Shown here: piece after piece, positions 1-6,241 of the stretch
Position numbering within the stretch: the first letter of the stretch is position 1
Layout: every line of letters starts with the position of its first letter
Assembly (NCBI GenBank): GCA_003139975.1
Contig: PLHN01000250.1
Location: 1-10,810 of the forward strand
Source: Acidobacteriaceae bacterium
Lineage (GTDB): Bacteria; Acidobacteriota; Terriglobia; Terriglobales; Acidobacteriaceae
DNA: 10,810 nt
Reading direction: 5' to 3'
Program-made: the position numbers and the translations under genes
The notes under the pieces: model-generated
Told to the model about the DNA's origin: nothing
Database searches by the model: none
The model's input: only the letters and a program-made list of their open reading frames with translations

Positions 1-113
1 GGCAGGTCTTTCACGTGGCCGAACGAGGCATCGACGGTGAATCCCTTGCCGAGATATTTTTGAATCGTTTTCGCCTTCGCGGGCGATTCGACAATCACTA
101 GACCTTTGGACAA
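1..113 (-). CDS. topA: DNA topoisomerase I, N-terminal fragment (cut by window edge)
   Basis: Only the first 37 codons lie in the window. Read on the minus strand from a TTG start at 113-111, the protein begins [17 protein letters not shown] and continues with [20 protein letters not shown]. This is the start of the Toprim domain of type IA topoisomerase I, the enzyme that relaxes negative supercoils by cutting and rejoining one strand. Glu9 in [10 protein letters not shown] matches the position of the catalytic, metal-linked Glu of bacterial TopA. The TTG start is supported by a purine-rich GAGGGA just upstream and by exact agreement with the usual family N-terminus. The gene is downstream of dprA and the four-helix gene on the same strand. 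A weak promoter-like pair lies in the gap before it: an extended -10 TGCTAGCTT at 152-144 and TTGTTG at 173-168. The fragment is too short to judge the rest of the protein. Confidence 0.93.
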   Translation of the reverse strand, partial: MSKGLVIVESPAKAKTIQKYLGKGFTVDASFGHVKDL

Positions 114-193
114 TGTTCCCTCAGTTTGCGGGTATTGGATTTGAAGCTAGCACGAATGCGGGGGAAGCAACAACTGTGTGGCCGATTGCTGTC

Positions 194-220
194 GCTCTCA
201 GCTGTCAGCTGTCAGTTAAC
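194..220. repeat. Left heptamer array flanking the four-helix gene
   Basis: On the plus strand three successive 7-bp units are visible: GCTCTCA, GCTGTCA, GCTGTCA, followed by GTTAACC. The last unit overlaps the stop codon of the four-helix gene (TCA at 212-214 is TGA on the minus strand). Read on the minus strand the units are TGACAGC, TGACAGC, TGAGAGC. Because the period is 7, the three TGA triplets fall in three different frames. The array is in inverse orientation to the one at 589-622. Confidence 0.75.
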
Positions 221-571
221 CGCCTTCACTTTCTGCAACAGGGATGACAGCATTGTTTTCACCTCAACCACCTGTATTGCCAGACGCTCGTAGCCCGGAT
301 TGCGCAGGTAGTCGAGGTCGTGGGCGAGAAGAAGTTGGTACTCCAGCTCGCTTGCCGACCCCATCGCTATCTGCAGAAACCGAGACATTTCTGCATCACC
401 TTTACGGCAGCAGCCCTCAGCGATATTCATTCCTATCGATGCTGAGGCGCGCCTCATCTGTCTCGTCAGACCAAATATTTCATCTCTAGGAAAAGCCTTG
501 CTGGACGCGTAGACATCAAGAGTCAGCTTGTGCGACCTTTCCCAGACTCGAAGATTGCGGAAACTCTGCAT
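212..571 (-). CDS. Four-helix-bundle protein of the 23S rRNA-intervening-sequence (S23/TIGR02436) type
   Basis: A 119-residue protein with no signal peptide or membrane segment. It carries the features of the small four-helix-bundle family first noticed as ORFs in intervening sequences of 23S rRNA genes and related to the Avd accessory proteins of diversity-generating retroelements. Visible motifs are LRVWERSHKL near residues 7-16, FPRDEIFGLTRQMRRA with ASIGMNIAEG at about 27-53, and FLQIAMGSASELEYQLLLA at about 65-83. Length is normal for the family. The ATG at 571-569 has a GGTGG about 6 bases upstream. Its biological role is not established; a nucleic-acid-binding bundle is the usual suggestion. 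It lies between dprA and topA on the same strand, and its stop codon is part of a heptamer repeat array. A second, inverted array lies just upstream of the start. This arrangement suggests a small inserted cassette rather than an original member of the dprA-topA operon. Confidence 0.9.
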   Translation of the reverse strand: MQSFRNLRVWERSHKLTLDVYASSKAFPRDEIFGLTRQMRRASASIGMNIAEGCCRKGDAEMSRFLQIAMGSASELEYQLLLAHDLDYLRNPGYERLAIQVVEVKTMLSSLLQKVKAVN

Positions 572-588
572 GCTGCACCACCGTGCGG

Positions 589-622
589 TAACTGAAAGCT
601 AAGAGCTGATAGCTGACAGCTT
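589..622. repeat. Right heptamer array flanking the four-helix gene
   Basis: Plus-strand units with a 7-bp period are ACTGAAA, GCTAAGA, GCTGATA, GCTGACA, then GCTT, in the 54-bp gap between the four-helix start and the dprA stop. TAACTGAAAGCT here matches, with one mismatch, the reverse complement of the left array (TAACTGACAGCT). The two arrays therefore form an imperfect inverted repeat around the gene. Confidence 0.72.
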
Positions 623-625
623 TAC

Positions 626-1792
626 CTAGAACGCCTTCACAAAATTCTTCCCCGCCAGTTGCCGCACCTTCCCGTTCAGCTCCAATTCGAACAGGGCGGC
701 AAAGATTTCCGAGGAGGACATTTCGTTTTCGAGCATTTCTACTAGTTCGTCAATCTGGGTGGACTGATCGGCTTTCAGCAGCTTGAGGATCTTCTGTTCG
801 TGCGGCGATCGAACGTCGTCCGGGAATAGAGATGCGTTCGCGGGCTGCGGGGATTCAACCTGCATGGAGCTGAGGGCCGCTTGCACGTCTGTCGGAAGCT
901 CTTCCCAAACGTCTTCCCACGTGGCCACCAGCTTCGCGCCCTGCTTGATCAGCGTGTTCGGTCCCCAGGAATTCTTGTTGGTCACGTTGCCGGGAACCGC
1001 ATAGACATCGCGGTTCTGCTCCAGCGCGCAGCGCGAGGTGATGCGCGTGCCACTGTATTCCGCTGCCTCCACTACCAGCACGCCGACCGACATGCCGCTG
1101 ATGATGCGGTTGCGGATGGGAAAGTTTTGCGGCGTCGGCGAAGTGCCCATCGGAAATTCGGAAATCAACGCGCCGCCGAGTGCGAGGATCTGTTCGGCAA
1201 GACGCGTGTTCTCCTTCGGGTAGACGACGTCAATTCCGGTGCCCAGGACGGCGATGGTTTTCCCCTTGGCGGCGATGGCGCCGCGATGCGAAGCCGTGTC
1301 AATTCCGCGCGCCAACCCGCTGATAATTACGAGCCCGCGCGCCGCCAGGTCCGTCGCCAGCCGCTCGGCCATCCCCGTGCCATAGGGTGTTGGATGGCGC
1401 GTTCCGACCATCGCAATGCCCGGCTGCGACAACAATTCCACGCTTCCCTTCACAAAAAGAATCACCGGCGGATCGTAGATTTCCTTCAGGCGCGGCGGGT
1501 ATTCCGAGTCGCTGAGCGAAATAATTCGCGCTTTTGCGCCGGCCGCTTTCGCCAGCTCTTCCTGCGCCAGTTCCATCGACTTGCCGGTGGCCAGCGCTTG
1601 CGCCGAGACTGCGCGCATGCCGGTGGCTTCCAGTTCGGTTAGGCTGGCCTGGAAAATTCGCTCCGCGGCGCCAAAGTGCGCCACCAATTTGCGGATGCGC
1701 GAAGGCCCTAATCCATCGGTGAGCGCGAGTGCCATCCAGTACGTGGCGTCGCGCGAAGCAGAGTTTGCGCTGGTTGCGGCTTTTGTCGCCAT
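626..1792 (-). CDS. dprA: DNA-processing protein DprA (Smf)
   Basis: A predicted cytoplasmic protein of 388 residues from the chosen ATG. DprA binds incoming single-stranded DNA during natural transformation and loads RecA. Three parts are visible. The first is an N-terminal helical segment (YWMALALTDGLGPSRIRKL, HhH/SAM-like). The second is the Rossmann-type core with YPPRLKEI, PPVILFVKG, GIAMVGTRHPTPYG, SGLARGIDTASHRGAI, TIAVLGTGIDVVYP, NFPIRNRIISGMS and SGTRITSRCALEQNRDVYAVPGN. The third is a C-terminal winged-helix (DprA_WH) from about EQKILKLL to the end. The open frame reaches 1894, but that would overlap mqnA. The ATG at 1792 is preferred because family homology begins shortly after it and because a TTGACA -35 lies inside the longer frame. 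An ATG at 1843 is a less likely alternative. dprA next to topA is a common arrangement. No frameshift or missing core motif is seen. Confidence 0.95.
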   Translation of the reverse strand: MATKAATSANSASRDATYWMALALTDGLGPSRIRKLVAHFGAAERIFQASLTELEATGMRAVSAQALATGKSMELAQEELAKAAGAKARIISLSDSEYPPRLKEIYDPPVILFVKGSVELLSQPGIAMVGTRHPTPYGTGMAERLATDLAARGLVIISGLARGIDTASHRGAIAAKGKTIAVLGTGIDVVYPKENTRLAEQILALGGALISEFPMGTSPTPQNFPIRNRIISGMSVGVLVVEAAEYSGTRITSRCALEQNRDVYAVPGNVTNKNSWGPNTLIKQGAKLVATWEDVWEELPTDVQAALSSMQVESPQPANASLFPDDVRSPHEQKILKLLKADQSTQIDELVEMLENEMSSSEIFAALFELELNGKVRQLAGKNFVKAF

Positions 1793-1799
1793 TGTCGTG

Positions 1800-1828
1800 A
1801 CGCTAGCTTTGCCTTGGCGCCGTGTCAA
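1800..1828 (-). promoter_or_regulatory. Predicted sigma-70-type promoter of dprA
   Basis: On the minus strand a perfect TTGACA (1828-1823) is followed by a 17-base spacer and TAGCGT (1805-1800). The -10 keeps the important first T, second A and last T. The expected transcription start, 6-7 bases downstream, falls at about 1793, next to the ATG at 1792. The mRNA would then be leaderless or nearly so. No Shine-Dalgarno sequence is seen before that ATG, which agrees with this reading. Confidence 0.5.
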
Positions 1829-1849
1829 TGATGGCGCGCACATTGCTTT

Positions 1850-1858
1850 TGGTAGAAT
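1850..1858 (+). promoter_or_regulatory. Predicted extended -10 promoter of mqnA
   Basis: TGGTAGAAT fits the extended -10 pattern TGnTAnnnT, with TAGAAT at 1853-1858. There is no convincing -35, as is common for extended -10 promoters. Transcription would start at about 1865, immediately before GTG 1866 and ATG 1869, so there is no room for a ribosome binding site in the transcript. Confidence 0.45.
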
Positions 1859-1868
1859 TCGCAACGTG

Positions 1869-2693
1869 ATGAGCAGGCTAAAGATCTCGGCCATTTCCTA
1901 TCTCAATACCGCCCCGCTGATGTGGGACTTCGAGCATGGGGGTTCCGGGCAAAGCGGGGCTGCCGCCGATTTTGAAATTTCCTACACCATTCCTTCGGCC
2001 TGCGCGCGGGCGCTCGGCGAGGGCACGGCCGATATCGGAATTGTTCCCGCCGCGGCCTATACAACGGTCCCTGATCTGGCCATCATTCCCGACGTTGCTA
2101 TCGCGGCGCGGCGGGCGGTGCGGTCCATACTCCTTGTCAGCAAAATGCCGATTGGGCAAGTGAACACAGTGGCTCTCGATACATCGTCGATGACGTCGGT
2201 GGCATTGACCAAAATTCTGTTCGCGAAATGGCTGGGCGGAGCGCGCGAGTACTCCGCCATGGCCCCGAATCTGGATTTAATGCTCGGTAGTTGCGACGCT
2301 GCGCTCCTGATCGGCGATCCCGCTCTCCAGGTCGATCGCAGCCGGTTCGTCACGCTCGATTTGGCCGAGGAGTGGATCCGTTGCGCGGGGAAATCATTTG
2401 TCTTCGCGTTTTGGGCGATTCGGCAGCAGGCGCTCGCCGGGCGCGATGCGCGGGCGATTGCCCGAGTGTTCCAAACTTCGCGGGATCATGGCCTGCACTC
2501 AGAAAATCTTGAAGCCATTGCGCAGGATTGGGCGCCGCGGCTGAACCTGTCTGTCGAATCGGTTCGGACCTATCTTGTTCGCAATATCCATTATTATCTC
2601 GATCCGCCGTGTCTCGAAGGGCTGGCGCTGTTTTATCGCTATGGCGCGGAAGTCGGGGCGCTCCCACAACCCCCTGAGATCCGCTTCCTCTGA
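1869..2693 (+). CDS. mqnA: Chorismate dehydratase MqnA (futalosine menaquinone pathway)
   Basis: A 274-residue soluble protein with a periplasmic-binding-protein-like fold. MqnA dehydrates chorismate to 3-[(1-carboxyvinyl)oxy]benzoate, the first committed step of the futalosine route to menaquinone. Family hallmarks are ISYLNTAPL near residues 9-17, the SYTIPSACARAL and ADIGIVPAAAY block (about 38-63), VRSILLVSKMPI, DTSSMTSVALTKILF, CDAALLIGDPAL, FVFAFWAIR, and the C-terminal YLVRNIHYYLDPPCLEGLALFYRY. The open frame extends upstream to 1581, but that part is antisense to dprA and does not resemble the family. Start is ATG 1869, or GTG 1866 directly before it. mqnC, a later step of the same pathway, is 0.8 kb downstream on the same strand. 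mqnB and mqnD are not in this window. Length and motifs are complete. Confidence 0.95.
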   Translation: MSRLKISAISYLNTAPLMWDFEHGGSGQSGAAADFEISYTIPSACARALGEGTADIGIVPAAAYTTVPDLAIIPDVAIAARRAVRSILLVSKMPIGQVNTVALDTSSMTSVALTKILFAKWLGGAREYSAMAPNLDLMLGSCDAALLIGDPALQVDRSRFVTLDLAEEWIRCAGKSFVFAFWAIRQQALAGRDARAIARVFQTSRDHGLHSENLEAIAQDWAPRLNLSVESVRTYLVRNIHYYLDPPCLEGLALFYRYGAEVGALPQPPEIRFL

Positions 2694-3444
2694 GGAAACT
2701 GGCAAGGCTTTACTTCGCATCGGCTCGCAAAGACGATCCTCTTTGCATCGCACGCCGCAGATTCTGCCTCTAACGAGTGTGCGACTCGCCATTCTCGCCG
2801 TTTTTGCCACGAAGAAACACACGCTGCGGTGGTTGATCCATCTCGGTGGGCCTAGCCTTATCCTGCTTGGCCTGATTGATAATTCGGTGATTCCTCTGCC
2901 CGGCAGCACGGACCTGGTCACGATTTTGCTCGCGGCTCATCATCGAGAACCATGGATTTATTACGCGGTGATGGCGACGGTGGGCTCGGTCCTGGGCGGA
3001 TACAGCACCTATCGCATGGCCCGCAAAACCGGAAAAGCCGCGCTGGAGAAGCGCTTTCCGCAAAAGAAGGTTGACAAGGTTTGCGCCATTTTTGAGAGAT
3101 GGGGATTCGCATCGGTCGCGATCCCGGCGTTATTGCCGCCACCTTTTCCCATTGTGCCCATGCTGCTGGCCGCGGGTGCGCTGCAATACCCAACGAAAAA
3201 ATTCCTGGCCGCGCTTTCGGTTGGCCGTGGCGCTCGCTACGTGATCCTTGCCTATCTCGGGGAGCATTACGGGCGGCACATTGTCAGTTTCTTTGCGCGA
3301 TACTACGCGCCGGCTCTGATCATCCTGGTCGCTCTTTCCGTGATTGGGGGAGTGTTCGGCTTATACGAATACTGGCGCAGGCGCGGGACCAGTCCCGGGC
3401 GAGTGAGGACAGCCAGCGAGAAAATCGATCAACCCGCGCCGTGA
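2641..3444 (+). CDS. DedA/VTT-domain integral membrane protein
   Basis: This protein resembles the DedA/SNARE-associated (VTT) superfamily, some members of which move lipid carriers or phospholipids across the membrane. It has hydrophobic segments beginning WLIHLGGPSLILLGLIDNS. The conserved re-entrant regions are DNSVIPLPGSTDLVTILLAA, then GSVLGGYSTYRMARKTGK, then FERWGFASVAIPALLPPPFP with MLLAAGALQYPTKKFLAAL. A last helix, PALIILVALSVIGGVFGLY, precedes a basic tail. The start is unresolved. ATG 2641 (267 residues) overlaps the end of mqnA by 53 bp, and its first 46 residues look unlike the family. GTG 2779 (221 residues) gives a family-typical length and begins just before the first helix. 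Neither has a clear ribosome binding site. The gene sits between mqnA and mqnC. A link to quinone or isoprenoid lipid handling is only a guess from position. Confidence 0.82.
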   Translation: MARKSGRSHNPLRSASSEETGKALLRIGSQRRSSLHRTPQILPLTSVRLAILAVFATKKHTLRWLIHLGGPSLILLGLIDNSVIPLPGSTDLVTILLAAHHREPWIYYAVMATVGSVLGGYSTYRMARKTGKAALEKRFPQKKVDKVCAIFERWGFASVAIPALLPPPFPIVPMLLAAGALQYPTKKFLAALSVGRGARYVILAYLGEHYGRHIVSFFARYYAPALIILVALSVIGGVFGLYEYWRRRGTSPGRVRTASEKIDQPAP

Positions 3445-3473
3445 AGAATTCGCCGCAGGCGCCCCGTACCAGC

Positions 3474-3479
3474 TAAAAT
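3474..3479 (+). promoter_or_regulatory. Possible -10 box before mqnC
   Basis: TAAAAT lies in the 57-bp gap between the DedA-type gene and mqnC, 22 bases before the mqnC ATG. No good -35 is seen at the expected distance, so this is only a weak hint that mqnC can be transcribed separately from mqnA. Confidence 0.25.
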
Positions 3480-3501
3480 ATCCCTTACCGTGGGGTAAAG
3501 A

Positions 3502-4548
3502 ATGTCCCTGACCAAGCAGCAAGCGCTCGAGATGTTCCAGTCCGATGACCTGATCGGCATCGGCATGGAGGCTGACGCCGTGCGGCGCCGCCTGCATCCC
3601 GAAGGCGTCGTAACCTACATCATTGACCGCAACATTAATTACACGAACTTCTGCACGGAATATTGCACCTTCTGCGCCTTCTATCGCCCGCTCAAGGGAC
3701 CGGCGTCGAAAGAGGGCTATATCCTCGACTTCGACACGATCTACGAGAAGATTCGCGAAACCGTTGAACTCGGCGGCACCGGCGTGCTTATGCAGGGAGG
3801 ACTGCATCCCGATCTCAAAATCGATTGGCACGAAAAGATGCTGCGCGGTATCAGGCAGCGCTTCCCGAAAGTTCATCTGCACTGCTATTCGGCGTCGGAG
3901 ATCCTTGCCATTGCCGAATACAGCGACCTGAGCGTGCGCGACACGATCGCGCGTCTGCGCGATGCCGGACTCGATTCCATCCCCGGCGGGGGCGCCGAAA
4001 TTCTCGATGACGAAGTGCGTCACAAAGTTGCGCGGCTTAAGTGCCTCACCGAAGACTGGCTGCTCGTCCATCGCACTGCGCACCAGCTCGGCATGCGCAC
4101 CACCGCGACCATGATGTTCGGAGTCGGCGAATCGTTTGAACATCGCGTCAATCATTTCGACGCTGTCTATCGTTTGCAGGAAGAAACTGGCGGCTTCACT
4201 GCCTTTATTCCATGGAGTTTCCAGCCCGCCAATACCGCCCTCGGCGGCCGCAAATGGGACGAAGCCACCGCCGTCGAATATCTGAAAGTGCTCGCCATCT
4301 CGCGCCTGTATCTCTCGAATTTTCAGAACGTTCAGGCCAGTTGGGTAACCCAGGGGTTGAAGGTCTGCCAGATGGGTCTGCGCTTTGGCGGAAACGACGT
4401 GGGCTCGGTGATGCTCGAAGAAAACGTCGTGCGCGCCGCCGGCGTCACCAACTGCACGACTGAGGAAGAGTTGCGGCGGATCATTCGCGATGCGGGCTTC
4501 CGTCCAGCGCAGCGCGACACGCTCTACCGACAGTATTTTCTGAACTGA
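3502..4548 (+). CDS. mqnC: Cyclic dehypoxanthinyl futalosine synthase MqnC (radical SAM)
   Basis: A 348-residue cytoplasmic radical S-adenosylmethionine enzyme. It cyclises dehypoxanthine futalosine to cyclic dehypoxanthine futalosine, forming the second ring of the menaquinone naphthoquinone. The [4Fe-4S] motif CxxxCxxC is present as Cys51, Cys55 and Cys58 in YTNFCTEYCTFCAFYR. Other family blocks are GGTGVLMQGGLHPDLKIDWH, HCYSASEI, GLDSIPGGGAEIL, TTATMMFGVGE, FTAFIPWSFQPANTALGG and GGNDVGSVMLEENVVRAAG. These separate it from the related aminofutalosine synthase MqnE and from the F420 enzymes CofG/CofH. The ATG follows GGGGTAAAGA, and translation from it gives the expected N-terminus. It lies downstream of mqnA in the same orientation. 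No truncation or missing residue is seen. Confidence 0.96.
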   Translation: MSLTKQQALEMFQSDDLIGIGMEADAVRRRLHPEGVVTYIIDRNINYTNFCTEYCTFCAFYRPLKGPASKEGYILDFDTIYEKIRETVELGGTGVLMQGGLHPDLKIDWHEKMLRGIRQRFPKVHLHCYSASEILAIAEYSDLSVRDTIARLRDAGLDSIPGGGAEILDDEVRHKVARLKCLTEDWLLVHRTAHQLGMRTTATMMFGVGESFEHRVNHFDAVYRLQEETGGFTAFIPWSFQPANTALGGRKWDEATAVEYLKVLAISRLYLSNFQNVQASWVTQGLKVCQMGLRFGGNDVGSVMLEENVVRAAGVTNCTTEEELRRIIRDAGFRPAQRDTLYRQYFLN

Positions 4549-4556
4549 ATTCGGCG

Positions 4557-4584
4557 TTAAACCCGCACTCTCATCAGTTACAAT
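4557..4584 (+). promoter_or_regulatory. Predicted promoter of the glycosyltransferase gene
   Basis: TTAAAC (4557-4562) and TACAAT (4579-4584) are separated by 16 bases in the 66-bp gap after mqnC. The -10 matches TATAAT at five of six positions. Transcription would begin near 4591, giving a leader of about 25 bases that contains a GGAG (4608-4611) close to the ATG at 4615. The gene is therefore probably transcribed independently of mqnC. Confidence 0.5.
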
Positions 4585-4614
4585 GCTCTGTCTGCGGTCT
4601 TTTCCCTGGAGTTC

Positions 4615-6240
4615 ATGGCCCTGCCATTCCAACCCTCCGCGCTGGCGGTGATTCTTGCCTCCAAAGGCTTGGGCCCCTACTTTCGGCAGCACTTTCTCGA
4701 CAAGACTTTCCAGGGCCTCTATCAAGTCAACGCCTTCGACCTGGCGCTGCTGATTCCGTACTTCATTGTGCTGATCATCCTGGCGGGGTATGGCGGGCAT
4801 CGCTATTGGCTCGTCTATCTTTATTACAAGAAGCGAAAAAATAAGACGACCGACCCGCCGGGCTTTTTCGACGATCTGCCGCGAGTCACCGTGCAACTGC
4901 CGATCTTTAACGAGCAGTACGTCGTCGACCGCCTGCTCGATGCCGTGTGCCGCCTTGACTATCCGCGGGAGAAACTCGACATCCAGTTGCTCGACGACTC
5001 GACCGACGAAACTACCGAGGTCGCGCGCCTGCTGGTGGAACGCTATGCCGCGGCCGGCTATCCTGTCGTCTATCTTCACCGCGACAATCGCGAAGGCTTT
5101 AAAGCGGGCGCGCTCGAAGCGGGCCTCAAATCGGCCACAGGCGAGTTCGTTGCCATTTTCGATGCCGATTTCGTCCCCTACTCCGATTTCCTGCTCAAGT
5201 GCATCCACCACTTCACCGACCCGAAAGTCGGCATGGTGCAAACCCGCTGGACGCACATCAACCGCAACTATTCGCTGCTAACCGAGGTCGAAGCCATCCT
5301 GCTCGACGGCCACTTTGTTCTCGAACATTCCGGCCGCGCCCGCAGCGGCGTCTTTTTCAACTTCAACGGCACGGCAGGAATGTGGCGTCGCCAGGCTATC
5401 GAGGAAGCGGGCGGCTGGGAGCACGATACACTCACCGAAGACACCGATCTTTCCTATCGCGCGCAACTCAAGGGCTGGAAATTCCTCTACCTGCAGGATG
5501 TGGAATGCCCGGCCGAGCTGCCGGTAGAAATGACGGCCTTCAAGACGCAGCAGGCGCGCTGGGCGAAAGGCTTGATCCAGGTCTCGAAGAAGATTCTTCC
5601 CAAGATTCTTAAGAGCGATGTCTCGCGGCACCAGAAGATTGAAGCCTGGTATCACCTCACCGCGAATATGAGCTATCCGCTGATGATCGTTCTTTCGGTT
5701 CTGCTCCTGCCCGCGATGATCATCCGCTTCTACCAGGGCTGGTTTCAGATGCTCTACATTGACCTGCCCCTGTTCATGGCATCGACGTTTTCGATTTCCA
5801 GCTTCTACCTGGTTTCGCAGAAGGAACTTTTCCCGAAAACGTGGATGCGCTCCCTTCTGTTTCTTCCGCTCCTGATGGCGCTCGGCATCGGCTTGACCAT
5901 CACCAACACGCGCGCCGTGCTCGAAGCGCTTGTCGGCAGGGAAACCTCTTTCGTGCGCACTCCCAAGTACCGCGTCGAGACCAAAAAAGACAAAGTCCGC
6001 GCCAATAAGTATCGCAAGCGCTTGAAATGGGTCCCGTGGATTGAACTGGCGATCGGATGTTATTTCGCGCTGACCGTCTATTACGCCATCGACAACGAAA
6101 ATTACTTTACCGTCCCGTTCCTTCTTCTATTCGTGCTTGGCTACTGGTGCACCGGCCTGATGTCGCTGCTGCAAGGGCGGCTGGCGGGATTGTCGGTCAG
6201 CTCGGAATCTCACACCAAACCATTCCCGGTGGGCGTGTAG
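4615..6240 (+). CDS. Membrane-bound processive family-2 glycosyltransferase (cellulose/mannan-synthase-like)
   Basis: A 541-residue polytopic inner-membrane enzyme that should polymerise sugars from nucleotide-sugar donors. An N-terminal helix lies at about 42-62. The cytoplasmic GT-A domain follows, with VTVQLPIFNE (91-100), LLDDSTDET (near 125-133), the DxD site FDADF (182-186), the acceptor-side TEDTDLS (274-280) and the QxxRW motif QQARW (312-316). All the aspartates and the QxxRW signature of processive GT2 enzymes are present. Further hydrophobic segments lie at about 352-371, 380-400, 412-432, 475-491 and 499-519. The layout resembles cellulose-synthase-like/CslA-type glucomannan synthases more than bacterial BcsA, and no C-terminal PilZ domain is visible. 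The polymer cannot be told from sequence. No BcsB, export or modification partners are nearby. The ATG has GGAG 3 bases upstream. The stop is 1 bp from the stop of the convergent GAF-TonB gene. Confidence 0.9.
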   Translation: MALPFQPSALAVILASKGLGPYFRQHFLDKTFQGLYQVNAFDLALLIPYFIVLIILAGYGGHRYWLVYLYYKKRKNKTTDPPGFFDDLPRVTVQLPIFNEQYVVDRLLDAVCRLDYPREKLDIQLLDDSTDETTEVARLLVERYAAAGYPVVYLHRDNREGFKAGALEAGLKSATGEFVAIFDADFVPYSDFLLKCIHHFTDPKVGMVQTRWTHINRNYSLLTEVEAILLDGHFVLEHSGRARSGVFFNFNGTAGMWRRQAIEEAGGWEHDTLTEDTDLSYRAQLKGWKFLYLQDVECPAELPVEMTAFKTQQARWAKGLIQVSKKILPKILKSDVSRHQKIEAWYHLTANMSYPLMIVLSVLLLPAMIIRFYQGWFQMLYIDLPLFMASTFSISSFYLVSQKELFPKTWMRSLLFLPLLMALGIGLTITNTRAVLEALVGRETSFVRTPKYRVETKKDKVRANKYRKRLKWVPWIELAIGCYFALTVYYAIDNENYFTVPFLLLFVLGYWCTGLMSLLQGRLAGLSVSSESHTKPFPVGV

Positions 6241-6241
6241 G

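Noticed and set aside
244..489. An 81-codon plus-strand open frame
   Set aside because: It is antisense to the four-helix-bundle gene, which has strong family motifs.
1581..1868. Upstream extension of the mqnA frame
   Set aside because: It is antisense to the conserved start of dprA, contains the predicted promoters, and does not resemble the MqnA N-terminus, which begins at 1869.
3384..3397. Small GC-rich hairpin (CGGGA/TCCCG) as a terminator
   Set aside because: It lies inside the end of the DedA-type coding region and is not followed by a T run.
3361..5256. A 631-codon open frame on the minus strand
   Set aside because: It lies antisense to mqnC, part of the DedA-type gene and the glycosyltransferase, all of which show clear family motifs. 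Its translation has no recognisable domain and is the kind of long antisense frame expected from high-GC codon use.
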